DNA of 37,385 nt from positions 1 through 37,385 of the forward strand of contig JARFQY010000149.1 in the NCBI GenBank assembly GCA_029287535.1, written 5' to 3'. Of the stretch, positions 1 through 8,804 are shown piece by piece. The notes below the pieces were generated by a model that did no database searches, was not told the DNA's origin, and saw only the letters and a program-made list of their open reading frames with translations. This DNA comes from Filomicrobium sp. Its GTDB lineage: Bacteria; Pseudomonadota; Alphaproteobacteria; Rhizobiales; Hyphomicrobiaceae. The position numbers were made by a program, and so were the translations under genes. Positions within the stretch are counted from its first letter, which is position 1; each line of letters opens with the position of its first letter.

Positions 1-556
1 CCTTCCCGTCAATATCAAGCTCGAAAGGACGCGGCCGGCGCATGAGCGCCTTGAGTGTCGGCCAGACATAGGCAGCTTTGCCGATGCGCCGCTTCAGTTC
101 CAGATTGAGCATGGCAACGATTTCGCCGTCGAAGCCAATGCACGCCATCAAGAAGAATGGCTCGTCACCGGCGAGCGCGCCGGGAATCTCTGCTACCGGG
201 CCATCGAGCAGCATGATGGCGACCGTCGTCGCCGTCGTTGGCAGCGGCAGTTCGCGTGCCAGTACGTTTCCCGTCCCCGCCGGAATAACCCCGATGGGTA
301 CGCTGGCGTCGTCGCCAACGGCCTTGGCCAGCGCCCTCACGGTGCCATCGCCACCAGCAGCAATTACGGCGTCGAAGCCGTCGAAATGGACGATTTTGGC
401 GAGCGCTTCCCGAGAAAGGTTGGCGCCAAGGTTCCACAGCCGCAGCATCACGACCTCGGCACCGCGGCTTTCCAGCTCATGCACGACGCGGCGAACCAGT
501 CGATGACGGCGCATGCCGGCGACAGGGTTGTGTAAAAGCAGGAATCTTTTGCGCAT
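1..556 (-). CDS. Diacylglycerol kinase-family lipid kinase (YegS/DagK-like), N-terminal part
   Basis: Reading the minus strand from an ATG at 556 gives an uninterrupted frame to the window edge (about 185 residues), so the C-terminus is missing. The visible part is the diacylglycerol kinase catalytic domain. It starts MRKRFLLLHNPVAG, the usual beta-strand plus NPxxG opening of the family. It has the ATP-binding signature AAGGDGTV at residues 66-73 and then IPAGTGN at residues 91-97, followed by the family's FLMACIGFDGEIV-like stretch. Members phosphorylate lipid diols such as diacylglycerol at the inner membrane, or act as sphingosine/YegS-type kinases; the exact substrate cannot be told here. 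The gene diverges from the mscS-type gene, with a 96-bp gap between the two starts. Family assignment is firm. Confidence 0.88.
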   Translation of the reverse strand, partial: MRKRFLLLHNPVAGMRRHRLVRRVVHELESRGAEVVMLRLWNLGANLSREALAKIVHFDGFDAVIAAGGDGTVRALAKAVGDDASVPIGVIPAGTGNVLARELPLPTTATTVAIMLLDGPVAEIPGALAGDEPFFLMACIGFDGEIVAMLNLELKRRIGKAAYVWPTLKALMRRPRPFELDIDGK

Positions 557-652
557 GGGAGTTTATGCCCGGCCAAGATGCATTTAATGCGGGCGTGATC
601 GCCGCGGGTCGGCAATTTCACTTGATAATCGAGGAGTTACAAGGACGTGACA

Positions 653-1537
653 ATGATGATCAGTAATATGGGCTCATTTGGCGAGCAATTAAGCGCCTGG
701 GCAGCCTCCGCCCTACCCAACATCATCGCGGCTCTTCTCATTTTGGTCGTAGGCTGGTGGCTTGCAGGGCGCGTTGAACACGCCATCGTCAAGTTGCTCG
801 GTCAGCGCAAAGAAGTGGACCGCACCTTGAGCACGGTCCTCTCGAAAGTCTGTCGCTACGCCATACTGGTTATGGTGCTGGTCATTGCGCTCAGTCAGCT
901 CGGCATTAAAACCACGACCATTCTTGCGGCGCTGGGTGCAATCGGCCTGGCCGTCGGTCTGGCCCTCCAAGGCACGCTGTCCAACATCGCCGCCGGCATT
1001 ATGCTGCTATGGCTGAGGCCCTTCAGTCTCGGAGAGTTCATTGAGTGCAACGGACAGTCCGGCACTGTCGACGACGTAGGCCTGTTCGCAACGACGCTGG
1101 TGACCTTTGATGGCATCTACGTCTTCGTGCCGAATTCGCAGCTTTGGAACAACAAGATCGTCAACTACTCCAAGAAGCCGAAGCGCATGGTGCGTGAAAT
1201 TTTCACCATCTCGTATGACGATGATATCCAGAAGGCGCGGCAAATCCTGCTCGATCTTGTCCGCTCCGACGATCGCGTCGACGCGACACCCGAGCCGATC
1301 GTCAAGGTCAAGGAGCTTGGCGACAATGCGGTTGCCTTGGATCTGCGGGCATGGACCAACACGTCTGACTTCTGGCCGACTCGATGGGACATTGTCGAGC
1401 ACGGCAAGGTGGCGCTCGAGGCAGGCGGCTTGACGATCCCTTATCCGCAGCAGGACGTCCATATTCGCAACTACGATCAATCTGGCAACGGTATGGGCAA
1501 CGTGATACCCGCCACATCCCCGTCGGGGAATGCCTGA
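653..1537 (+). CDS. Small-conductance mechanosensitive channel (MscS family)
   Basis: A 294-residue MscS-type channel, about the size of E. coli MscS (286). Three hydrophobic segments lie at roughly residues 20-42, 66-88 and 90-118. The third is the Gly/Ala-rich pore helix (AALGAIGLAVGLALQGTLSN), followed by the conserved WLRPFSLGEFIE and the beta-domain FVPNSQLWNNKIVNYS. The C-terminal alpha/beta cage follows. Such channels release solutes on hypo-osmotic shock. I chose ATG 653 because AAGGA at 641-645 sits 7 nt upstream; an in-frame GTG at 647 with GAGGAG at 631-636 is also possible. The end overlaps the next gene by 8 bp, suggesting co-transcription. A BCCT osmolyte transporter lies close by, which fits an osmoadaptation neighbourhood. 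Confidence 0.93.
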   Translation: MMISNMGSFGEQLSAWAASALPNIIAALLILVVGWWLAGRVEHAIVKLLGQRKEVDRTLSTVLSKVCRYAILVMVLVIALSQLGIKTTTILAALGAIGLAVGLALQGTLSNIAAGIMLLWLRPFSLGEFIECNGQSGTVDDVGLFATTLVTFDGIYVFVPNSQLWNNKIVNYSKKPKRMVREIFTISYDDDIQKARQILLDLVRSDDRVDATPEPIVKVKELGDNAVALDLRAWTNTSDFWPTRWDIVEHGKVALEAGGLTIPYPQQDVHIRNYDQSGNGMGNVIPATSPSGNA

Positions 1538-2135
1538 GGTCGGGGCGGCTCTGTCTTGCGTAAGTGTATTTGCAAAGCAAGGGAGAGCTGCCATTCATAC
1601 GCGCCCCAGCAATTTCGATGTCATCTTGAATGTCATTGCTTTTCAAGCGGCCTGGCTCGCGCTCGTCGTCGGAGCAGCCAATGGTTTTGCGCTGGTCGGT
1701 CTGGCGGTGACTTTCGGCGCCATAGCGCTGCACCTTGTGCGCTCGCCGCGTGCGGGACCGGAGGCCACACTGCTGTTGGCGGCGACCGCGGTGGGGTTGC
1801 TGATTGAGAGCGCGATTCTTGCGACGGGACTGGTCAGCTACGCCGCGCCGGCCCCGGTCTCGTGGTTGCCACCGGCCTGGCTTGTCATGCTTTGGCCCGC
1901 CTTTGCCACGCTGCTCAACGTCACCTTCAGGCCATTTCGCGATTGGACCCTTATGGCCGTGGCATTTGGCTTCGTACTTGTACCGTTCGCTTATTACGCC
2001 GGAGCTATGCTCGGTGCCATGTCAATGCCGGAGCCCGCACTTCGCACGCTGTTGCTGATTGGGATTGCATGGGCGGCGGCCCTGCCGCTGCTGCTGGCGT
2101 TGGCCCGTCGCTGGGATGGATGGCGTGTCGCCTAG
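1530..2135 (+). CDS. DUF2878 family inner-membrane protein
   Basis: About 200 residues with five to six hydrophobic segments. The opening NFDVILNVIAFQAAWLALVVGAA matches the start of DUF2878 proteins (asparagine, then an F-Q-x-x-W pattern in the first helix), and the last helix ends in an Arg-rich cytoplasmic tail. The function of the family is not established; in many bacteria it sits near lipid or fatty-acid genes. The start is uncertain. ATG 1530 lies inside the end of the mscS-type gene and would add a non-hydrophobic leader of about 26 residues. Later non-ATG starts, such as GTG 1563-1566 in the same region, would place the first helix nearer the N-terminus. Its 3' end is 13 bp from the convergent BCCT gene. 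Confidence 0.75.
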   Translation: MPEVGAALSCVSVFAKQGRAAIHTRPSNFDVILNVIAFQAAWLALVVGAANGFALVGLAVTFGAIALHLVRSPRAGPEATLLLAATAVGLLIESAILATGLVSYAAPAPVSWLPPAWLVMLWPAFATLLNVTFRPFRDWTLMAVAFGFVLVPFAYYAGAMLGAMSMPEPALRTLLLIGIAWAAALPLLLALARRWDGWRVA

Positions 2136-2148
2136 TCGTGTTTGATGC

Positions 2149-3738
2149 CTAGGCGCCCGCCATCTGCCTCTGTTCCGCGCGCAGTCCCACATAAGTGCTG
2201 TAACACATCGCCAGTAGCACCAGCGTGAACGGGAAGCCGGTTGCAATGGCAGCCGCTTGCAGCGAAGCCAAACCACCGCCAAGCATCAGCGTCATGGCCA
2301 CCAGCCCTTCAAACACCGCCCAGAAGACCCGCTGCCCGACCGGCGGATTCATCTTGCCGCCGGCGGTAATCGTGTCGATCACCAACGATCCAGAGTCCGA
2401 GGAGGTGACAAAGAAAACCACGACCAGAACGATCCCGACGAACGACAACACGCTCGCCATCGGCAACTGCTCCAGCATCTTGAACAACGCGAGTTCCGGT
2501 TGCCAGTTTGTGACGGTGTCCGCCACACCCGTATAGCCACCCTGAATGAGCTGCACGAGCGCCGTACCGCCGAATGTCGTCATCCACAAAACGGAGACCA
2601 ATGTCGGAACGATCAGGACGCAAACGACGAACTCACGCACCGTCCGTCCGCGAGAAACACGCGCGATGAACATGCCGACGAAAGGTGACCAGGAAATCCA
2701 CCACGCCCAGTAGAATGTCGTCCACCCGTGCAGAAATACTTCGTCGCGACCAAACGGGCTCGATAATGGGACGATGTTCCAGATGTAGTTTGCAAGGTTG
2801 GAAAAAAAGCCGGTGGCGATGGCAACCGTTGGTCCGGCGATTATGACGAACAACAGCAACGCGAACGCAAGCGACATGTTGATCTCCGAGAGCCGCTTCA
2901 CGCCCGCATCGAGCCCGGCAACCACCGACAGCGTCGCCATGCCCGTGATCACCGCGATGAGGATCACCTTGTTCGTGTCGGTCGCCGGAATGCCGAAGAG
3001 ATAGTTCATTCCCGCCATGGCTTGTTCGGCGCCGAACCCAAGCGACGTCGCCAGCCCGAACAGCGTTGCGAACACCGCCAGGATGTCGATGATGTGCCCC
3101 GGCCAGCCCCACACTGCGTCACCAAAAACCGGATAAAAGACCGAGCGGATGGTCAGCGGCAGCCCGCGGTTGTACGAGAAGAACGCCAGCGACAGCCCGA
3201 CCACGGCATAGATGGCCCAAGGGTGCAGACCCCAATGGAAGATGGTCGCGGCCATCGCGACATCGCGGGCCTCCTCAACGTTCGCGGTCGAAACGAACAG
3301 TGGCGGTTTCTGGAAATGCGCGACAGGCTCCAGTACGCCAAAGAACATCAGCCCGATGCCCATGCCGGCCGCGAAAAGCATGGCAAGCCAGCCCGTAAAC
3401 GAGAATTCCGGTTTCGCATTGGGCCCGCCAAGGCGGATTTCTCCGAAGGGCGATACAATGAGATAGAGCGCGAACAATACGAACACGTTGCCGGCAAGAA
3501 TGAAAAGCCAGTCCAGACTGGACGTCAGCCCGTTACGCAGGCCTTCGAAGAAGATCTTGGTCTCGCCGGGCAGCGCCAGTGAAACGCTGACAAAGGCGAT
3601 GATGACGAGGCCGGAGACCACAAATACCGGGTTGTGAACGTCAAAGCCCCAGAACTCTACATTGTCCTGCCCAACGACGTACTTGGTGTCGTAGCCCGCT
3701 GGTGTAGCGTCGCTTCGTGATTGTATTTCATCGCTCAT
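2149..3738 (-). CDS. BCCT family transporter (glycine betaine/choline/carnitine type)
   Basis: A 529-residue polytopic protein with about twelve membrane segments. Residues 117-140 contain the BCCT glycine stretch GMGIGLMFFGVLEP (GMGIGL at 125-130), which in Na+-coupled members such as BetP lines the sodium and substrate path. Residues 339-360 carry the family signature WTTFYWAWWISWSPFVG, whose tryptophans form the betaine-binding box. A later VTSSDSGSLVIDT is also conserved. The N-terminal tail is short (about 35 residues) and the C-terminal tail is almost absent, so it lacks the long osmosensing C-terminal domain of BetP and BetT. Import of a quaternary-ammonium osmolyte by cation symport is inferred; the precise substrate is not. 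Confidence 0.95.
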   Translation of the reverse strand: MSDEIQSRSDATPAGYDTKYVVGQDNVEFWGFDVHNPVFVVSGLVIIAFVSVSLALPGETKIFFEGLRNGLTSSLDWLFILAGNVFVLFALYLIVSPFGEIRLGGPNAKPEFSFTGWLAMLFAAGMGIGLMFFGVLEPVAHFQKPPLFVSTANVEEARDVAMAATIFHWGLHPWAIYAVVGLSLAFFSYNRGLPLTIRSVFYPVFGDAVWGWPGHIIDILAVFATLFGLATSLGFGAEQAMAGMNYLFGIPATDTNKVILIAVITGMATLSVVAGLDAGVKRLSEINMSLAFALLLFVIIAGPTVAIATGFFSNLANYIWNIVPLSSPFGRDEVFLHGWTTFYWAWWISWSPFVGMFIARVSRGRTVREFVVCVLIVPTLVSVLWMTTFGGTALVQLIQGGYTGVADTVTNWQPELALFKMLEQLPMASVLSFVGIVLVVVFFVTSSDSGSLVIDTITAGGKMNPPVGQRVFWAVFEGLVAMTLMLGGGLASLQAAAIATGFPFTLVLLAMCYSTYVGLRAEQRQMAGA

Positions 3739-3933
3739 GCCGCCGTTGGCCTCCAGGGGCTTTTTTGATTTGGGGGCGCAGCGTCAACTATCCCCGCGGC
3801 TTGTGCAAGAGCCGGCGCACAGGAAAACAGTGTTGCTAGCCTTGAGATGAAACGCGGCAGCCGCGGCCGGCCGAACGGTAGCGCGCCACCACGGCGCGCT
3901 GATCGGGCACTGTGAAGATTGGGTACGGCGGCC

Positions 3934-4323
3934 TCAAGCGACGTAGTTTAGCGCCTGTTGGACGACCGCCGCGATATCGACCCCGGTCTTCTGCATCATG
4001 AGCGTTAGCCCACTGGCAACCGCCACACCGATGGATACGCCGATGCTGGCCCCGATAGCTACCGCCTTGAGTTCTCGCCCGGGCATTCGCGGCGCAACAT
4101 TTGTGGTGCTTGGCGCCTGCTCCGGTTGGACAGCGGCCTTCGCTGACTCCTGCTCGGGTTCCGAGGACAACACCGGGATGATCAGGCAATGCCTGCCGCT
4201 CCCCGCCAGCTGTGCGAGTTCTTCGTTGGTAATAAAGATGGTGCCGCGTTGATCCTTGAGGCACCTAAGGTCGCCGAGCTTGTAACCAGCGTCATGGTCG
4301 GCGGACAGATAATGCTCCGACAT
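3934..4323 (-). CDS. Hypothetical one-helix membrane protein (129 aa)
   Basis: Not recognised. From ATG 4323 (GGAG 9-12 nt upstream in the minus-strand sense) the frame gives 129 residues beginning MSEHYLSADHDAGYKLGDL. An N-terminal soluble part of about 60 residues contains GTIFITNEELAQLAGSG. A Pro/Glu/Ala linker follows, then one hydrophobic Gly/Ala/Val segment near residues 87-110 (VAIGASIGVSIGVAVASG, glycine-zipper-like) and a short amphipathic tail. The open frame runs on upstream to 4563, but that part looks non-coding and overlaps the strong palindrome near 4575. It stands alone between the BCCT gene and the fcc terminator. The ribosome-binding site and helix support a real gene; the function is unknown. 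Confidence 0.5.
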   Translation of the reverse strand: MSEHYLSADHDAGYKLGDLRCLKDQRGTIFITNEELAQLAGSGRHCLIIPVLSSEPEQESAKAAVQPEQAPSTTNVAPRMPGRELKAVAIGASIGVSIGVAVASGLTLMMQKTGVDIAAVVQQALNYVA

Positions 4324-4561
4324 GCGATCTACTCCAGCGGAGACGGGCAACGAACGCGCACCAACAAGTCTCCGCGTACGGCATATTATCAGACAATGCG
4401 ACATTGAAAAGACAAGGTCACGTTTGATTTGAACTTTTTGCAATAATGCTCTGCCCAACAGAGGAAAATCGGTGTTCAAGGTGCGCAAGGGGACAGAACT
4501 CCCCGGTCCGGCCTCTGCGTCTACAACTTGGGCGGGCACGTCCGCCACGGCGCCCCCAACC

Positions 4562-4589
4562 AAAAAAGGCCGGGCAATTGCCCGGCCTT
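4562..4589 (-). terminator. Rho-independent terminator of the fcc genes
   Basis: A perfect palindrome, GGCCGGGCAATTGCCCGGCC, occupies 568-587 of the 4-kb block (4568-4587) and extends to 4566-4589 with AA/TT. In the minus direction the stem is followed by six T residues (A-run at 4562-4567 on the plus strand). It lies 26 bp beyond the fccB stop codon, exactly where a terminator for the minus-strand fcc transcript is expected. Confidence 0.92.
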
Positions 4590-4614
4590 GCTCAACGCGC
4601 TGGGGCCTCAGCCC

Positions 4615-5886
4615 TCATCCGAAGATGTCGGTCGTGATGCCATCGTACCAGCCAAACGACTCATCGAAGGTTTCCTTGCGCACTTCGGCGCTTTCGCCGG
4701 TTTTGGAGATGAACTTCTCGGTCGGCGCGATCTTGCCGTCGCCGGGTTTGTAGCGAGCGCCGACCTTGACGCCGTCGCCAGGTGCGATCGTACTCCAGCA
4801 GGTGTTGGCAAATCGCGCCGGGAAGACCTTGGAGCCGGTCAGCGCCCCGCGCACGGCGTTAGCGCACACTTTGGCCTGGCTGTTGGCCGAGAATCCTGAC
4901 TTCGGCATCGCCGAGGCGATCGAGGCGTCACCCAGAACGTAGACATTGTCATCAAGCGTCGACTGCATCGACTCCGGCTTGATCGGGCACCAGCCGGTAT
5001 CGTTGGTGAGCCCGGCGGCGGCTGCGATGGCGCCCGCCTTTTGCGCCGGCACCACGCTGGCGGCATCCGCCTTGAAGGTATCGAGATCAGTTTCGATCTC
5101 CAGCGTGTCGACATTGATGTTCTTCACCCCGCCGGAAACCGACGTCGGGATCCATTCCACCATTCCTGGATAATGGTTTTCCCATCCTTCCATGAACAGG
5201 GCCTGCTTGGAGAACTTCTCCTTCGGATCGAGCACGATGATCTTCGCCGTCGGGTTCTTCTGCTTGAGAATGTGGGCGATCATCGAAATGCGTTCATAGG
5301 GACCGGGCGGGCAGCGGAATGGGTTGGGCGGAGGCACCATTACGAACGTACCGCCTTCGGGCATACCTTCGACCTGCGCCTTGAGAAGCTGCACCTGCGT
5401 GCCGCTCTTCCAGGCATGGGGCATGCGTCCGGAGGCTGCCGCCGAATACCCCGGGACCGACTCATATTTGAAATCGATACCGGGCGCGACGATCAGCTTG
5501 TCATAGGGGACGCGCGCGCCCGAGCCCAAAACGACCTCGCGCTTGTCGCGGTCGACACCGCTTGCCCACTCGTGGATGAAGCTCACGCCGTACTCGGAGG
5601 CAAGCTTGTCGTAGCTGTGACCGATCGAGGCGTAGTCGCGCAGGCCGCCGAGGTAGAGGTTGGAAAAAAAGCAGGTGTAATAGCGCTTGGCGGGTTCGAT
5701 CAACGTAACGTCGATCGCTCCCTTTGAGCCCTTGGCGATATAGCGGGCCGCTGTTCCTCCGCCCGAGCCGCCGCCGATAACGACGACGCGCGGCTTGGCC
5801 GCGCGGGCGATGTTGGGCAATGCCAACGTGGTCGCCGCCGTGCTGGCGCCGAGCAGAACGTTGAAGCGCCGCCTTGTGACTGTCAT
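4615..5886 (-). CDS. fccB: Flavocytochrome c sulfide dehydrogenase, flavoprotein subunit
   Basis: This 423-residue protein oxidises sulfide in the periplasm with a covalently bound FAD and passes electrons to the partner cytochrome c. The N-terminus is a Tat signal (TRRRFNVLLG at 4-13, cleavage near ARAA at residue 30). An FAD-binding GGGSGGG lies at 38-44. RYYTCFFSN contains Cys72, matching the cysteine that binds FAD covalently in FccB. Cys192 (NPFRCPPGPYER) and Cys363 (NTCWSTIAPGDG) match the redox-active cysteine pair of the family. LGDAS at 318-322 is the second FAD motif, and the C-terminus is the FCSD flavin-binding domain. The gene follows fccA by 51 bp in the same direction and ends at a strong terminator. 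A SoxF-like role is the main alternative name. Confidence 0.94.
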   Translation of the reverse strand: MTVTRRRFNVLLGASTAATTLALPNIARAAKPRVVVIGGGSGGGTAARYIAKGSKGAIDVTLIEPAKRYYTCFFSNLYLGGLRDYASIGHSYDKLASEYGVSFIHEWASGVDRDKREVVLGSGARVPYDKLIVAPGIDFKYESVPGYSAAASGRMPHAWKSGTQVQLLKAQVEGMPEGGTFVMVPPPNPFRCPPGPYERISMIAHILKQKNPTAKIIVLDPKEKFSKQALFMEGWENHYPGMVEWIPTSVSGGVKNINVDTLEIETDLDTFKADAASVVPAQKAGAIAAAAGLTNDTGWCPIKPESMQSTLDDNVYVLGDASIASAMPKSGFSANSQAKVCANAVRGALTGSKVFPARFANTCWSTIAPGDGVKVGARYKPGDGKIAPTEKFISKTGESAEVRKETFDESFGWYDGITTDIFG

Positions 5887-5937
5887 TGCTCGTTTCTCCC
5901 AATATCTGTTTGGTTGGTGTTGAAGTGGTGATGACGC

Positions 5938-6264
5938 TTAGTTGGCGCCGGCGGGTTTGAGGTTTGCGAAATAGGCCGCCAAAGCCTCCATGTCCTCATC
6001 CGACAGACCGCTCGTGATCGTCTGCATCACCTTGTTTCGGCGTTCTCTGGCTTTGTAAGCCCGCAGCACGGCGACGAAGCTCTTGATATCCCAACCGGTG
6101 ATATCGGGAATGTTCGACTGTGCTCCATCGATGCGGTGACAGGTCACGCACTCGCTCGACAGGTACTCGCCGTACTCGGCGTCTGCGGCGTGAGCCGAAT
6201 AGCTGGTCGTGGCCACAATAACTGCCGCCGCGCCCGCAACTGCTCTGCGGATAGGGACTTTCAT
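5938..6264 (-). CDS. fccA: Monoheme cytochrome c subunit of flavocytochrome c
   Basis: A 108-residue periplasmic class I cytochrome c. A basic N-terminus and hydrophobic stretch end in SAHAAD near residue 27 (Sec signal). The single heme motif is CVTCH at residues 39-43. A methionine at 80 within NKVMQTITSGLSDEDMEALAAYFANL is the likely sixth ligand. It sits directly upstream of fccB with a 51-bp gap, so it is taken as the electron acceptor of the flavoprotein. FccA of Allochromatium is diheme (about 20 kDa); this one is monoheme, as in green sulfur bacteria and SoxE-like partners. The next upstream gene, 135 bp away, faces the same way and could be co-transcribed. Confidence 0.88.
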   Translation of the reverse strand: MKVPIRRAVAGAAAVIVATTSYSAHAADAEYGEYLSSECVTCHRIDGAQSNIPDITGWDIKSFVAVLRAYKARERRNKVMQTITSGLSDEDMEALAAYFANLKPAGAN

Positions 6265-6399
6265 AGACCCATATCAGGTCTAACTCGGGCGCTTTTTCAA
6301 GGCGAAATTGGTCGGAGCGACGAATTCTGATCGGTGTCAAGAAAACCGCTCTTCATAGCGTCTCGCTGCACTACAGCGAAAGGGGTGACGTGGTTCGCC

Positions 6400-8673
6400 T
6401 CATGGTTGCGGACCCGCCGGTACGATCAGTTCAGCGGTCTCCGGCTCCAGGCAAAGCTTGTCGGAGCAGGCCTGCAGACTGAGCCGCACGCGCTGCGCCG
6501 CAAATGGAGCTTCGCTGCGCTGCGAAACTGGAAACTCAAGTCTGACCTGGCCCTCGTAGAGCTGCAAGGGAGCATCGTGGAAACTCAACTTGCGCTCAGT
6601 CGCTTCGGGATAGGTTACGCCATCTGACCCCACACCCCCGGTGTCCAGGACGGTTGGGATCAAGAAATCCTCGGTTGGCTTGTTGGCATTGATATGCCAG
6701 CCCGGGGCAAGTTCCAGGACCAGCTCGGCCGTTTTGCCGCCGGCATTGCGCACAGCGGCCACTCTGACGGCGCCCTTACCCATGTATTGCCGCGGGCCGA
6801 CAGCACCCCTTGTGTGGCGGTCGATCGCAACGAGTGTCCCGGCCATTGCCATCGGTGATCGTTGCGCCAGCCCGGATAGCGTATCGGTGAGGCCGTCAGC
6901 GGCGTGTCGCCAGCGCGGATCCTGATCACGGCGCGTCAGCTCCGAGAAGAGTTCCAGGGCGGTGGCGTTGCCGGCGGGCAGGTCTCCGTCATCATATTGC
7001 TTGGTGCGCACGAAACCTGTTGCGTCAGCTGTGAGGTAATAATCGCCGGCATCGTCATCGCCGAACGTCTCGATCAGGACATCCGCGGAGCGTTTGGCGA
7101 GCTCACGCCACTTGTCGTCCTTGGTCACATCGAACAATTGGATTGCCGCAAGACCCACCAGGGCGTGATCAAGCTGGCTTGCCTGCAGGCCTGTGCTTCC
7201 TTCAAAATAGGCGCGCTGCATGTTTTTTGTGCCGGCGCCCAGTTTCTCAACCAGCAGGGTCATGGCCCGTTTTGCGGCGGTAAGGTAGCGCGGCTCATCC
7301 AGCACGACCGAGGCTTCCGCAAGGGTTCTGATCATCGCCGCGTTCCAGTCAGCGATGACCTTGTCGTCGCGTCTCAGCGCCGGGCGCTTTGCGCGTGCTT
7401 CGCCGAGTTTGACAAGAACCGACTTGAGCTTCTCGTTGAATGCTTCAACCGGCAAGCCGGCGTCGGCGGCGAGCTCGTGAATGGGCTCCCCGAGCCGCAA
7501 CGTGTTGAGCCCCTCATGATTGCCCTCTTCGGTGACACCGAAGGCCTGAACAGCAAACTCGGCATCCGCTGCCGTCGCTGCCTCGACATCAGCCTTGGAC
7601 CAAAGATAAAAGAGGCCCTCCTTGCCATTCGTCTCGGCGTCAAAGGCCGAAGCAAAGCCCCCCTCCGCGGTCGTCATGTCCCGCAAAACGAAATCAAACG
7701 TTTTGCGCGCCGCCTGCGCATACTTCTGGCGCCCGGTGAGCAGATAGGCATGGACTAGAACGCGCCCGATCTGAGCCTGATTGTAGAGCATCTTTTCGAA
7801 GTGGGGCACGGCCCACTCGTTGTCCGTCGCATAGCGGTGAAAACCACCGGCGATATGGTCATGAATCCCGCCCCGAATAATGTTGTCGAGCGTCAACTCC
7901 AGTGCCTCCAGGGCCACCGCATCACCGTCCCGCGCGGCGCGATGGAACTGGAATGCAAGAACCTGCTCACGAGGGAATTTCGGCGCGGTCCCGATGCCGC
8001 CATTGAACGCGTCAAAGCCCGATAGCACCGCGAGGCTGGCACGGGTGAGTCGTTGCGGCGTCAGCTCGACCGCCGCCTGCTTCCTCTTCGTAAGCTGCTC
8101 GATAATCCCGGCCACCCGCTGGGCATCCTCACGCAGCGGTTTTTCCTCGTTCTTCCACGTGGTGGCGACCTGATCGACGAGCTGCTTGAATTCGGCCGGC
8201 GGCGCGTATGTGAGCGCGAAGAACGGCTTCAGGTCCGGTGTCAAAAACACCGAGTTTGGCCAGCCACCGCGCTGGGAGATCAATTCCGTCGCGATCATGT
8301 AGGTGGCGTCGACATCGGGGCGGCGTTCACGGTCGACTTTGATCGAGATGAAGTTGTCGTTCAGGAGTTTGGCGATGTCCCCGTCATTGAAACTCTCACG
8401 CTCCATGACGTGGCACCAATAACAGGTCGAGTAACCGACCGACAGAAACACAGGCTTGTTTTCCTTGCGCGCGCGCTCGAAGGCTTCGTCGTCCCAGGGG
8501 TACCATTCGACGGGATTGTCGGCGTGCTGGCGAAGATAGGGTGAGGCTTCATTGGCCAGCCGGTGGCCCTTCGCCGCGGGGCTTTGCGAATCGCCGGGAG
8601 GCGTCGCCTCCTCTGCGAAGCCCGCGGTGGTCAGGGCGAAGAGGGTCGCGATCGCGATGAAGGAAAGCCGCAT
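6400..8673 (-). CDS. Secreted DUF255/thioredoxin-fold protein (YyaL/SSP411-like) with C-terminal DsbD-alpha-like domain
   Basis: This 757-residue protein starts with a Sec signal peptide (cleavage near GFAEE, residue 20). Residues 38-170 are the DUF255 thioredoxin-like domain: [20 protein letters not shown], then the redox motif CYWC at 84-87. A six-hairpin glycosidase-like alpha-barrel follows to about residue 600, as in YyaL and human SPATA20. Residues from about 645 look like the N-terminal domain of Dsb[13 protein letters not shown], then [10 protein letters not shown], ending [12 protein letters not shown] with Cys736 and Cys741, which match the CxxxxxC-type redox pair of DsbD-alpha. This suggests a periplasmic thiol-disulfide protein able to exchange electrons internally. 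The substrate is unknown. It lies upstream of fccAB on the same strand. Confidence 0.88.
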   Translation of the reverse strand: MRLSFIAIATLFALTTAGFAEEATPPGDSQSPAAKGHRLANEASPYLRQHADNPVEWYPWDDEAFERARKENKPVFLSVGYSTCYWCHVMERESFNDGDIAKLLNDNFISIKVDRERRPDVDATYMIATELISQRGGWPNSVFLTPDLKPFFALTYAPPAEFKQLVDQVATTWKNEEKPLREDAQRVAGIIEQLTKRKQAAVELTPQRLTRASLAVLSGFDAFNGGIGTAPKFPREQVLAFQFHRAARDGDAVALEALELTLDNIIRGGIHDHIAGGFHRYATDNEWAVPHFEKMLYNQAQIGRVLVHAYLLTGRQKYAQAARKTFDFVLRDMTTAEGGFASAFDAETNGKEGLFYLWSKADVEAATAADAEFAVQAFGVTEEGNHEGLNTLRLGEPIHELAADAGLPVEAFNEKLKSVLVKLGEARAKRPALRRDDKVIADWNAAMIRTLAEASVVLDEPRYLTAAKRAMTLLVEKLGAGTKNMQRAYFEGSTGLQASQLDHALVGLAAIQLFDVTKDDKWRELAKRSADVLIETFGDDDAGDYYLTADATGFVRTKQYDDGDLPAGNATALELFSELTRRDQDPRWRHAADGLTDTLSGLAQRSPMAMAGTLVAIDRHTRGAVGPRQYMGKGAVRVAAVRNAGGKTAELVLELAPGWHINANKPTEDFLIPTVLDTGGVGSDGVTYPEATERKLSFHDAPLQLYEGQVRLEFPVSQRSEAPFAAQRVRLSLQACSDKLCLEPETAELIVPAGPQP

Positions 8674-8804
8674 GCTGTGTTCCGATCAGTGCTTTCAGGT
8701 GATCGGCACCCTAGACGCGTTCGCTAAGTAAGCCCGGTGAAATCGACACCGGCTCAACGCATTTTGATTGGATGTGATGGCAGGCCGAGACGGGCGACCG
8801 GGCT

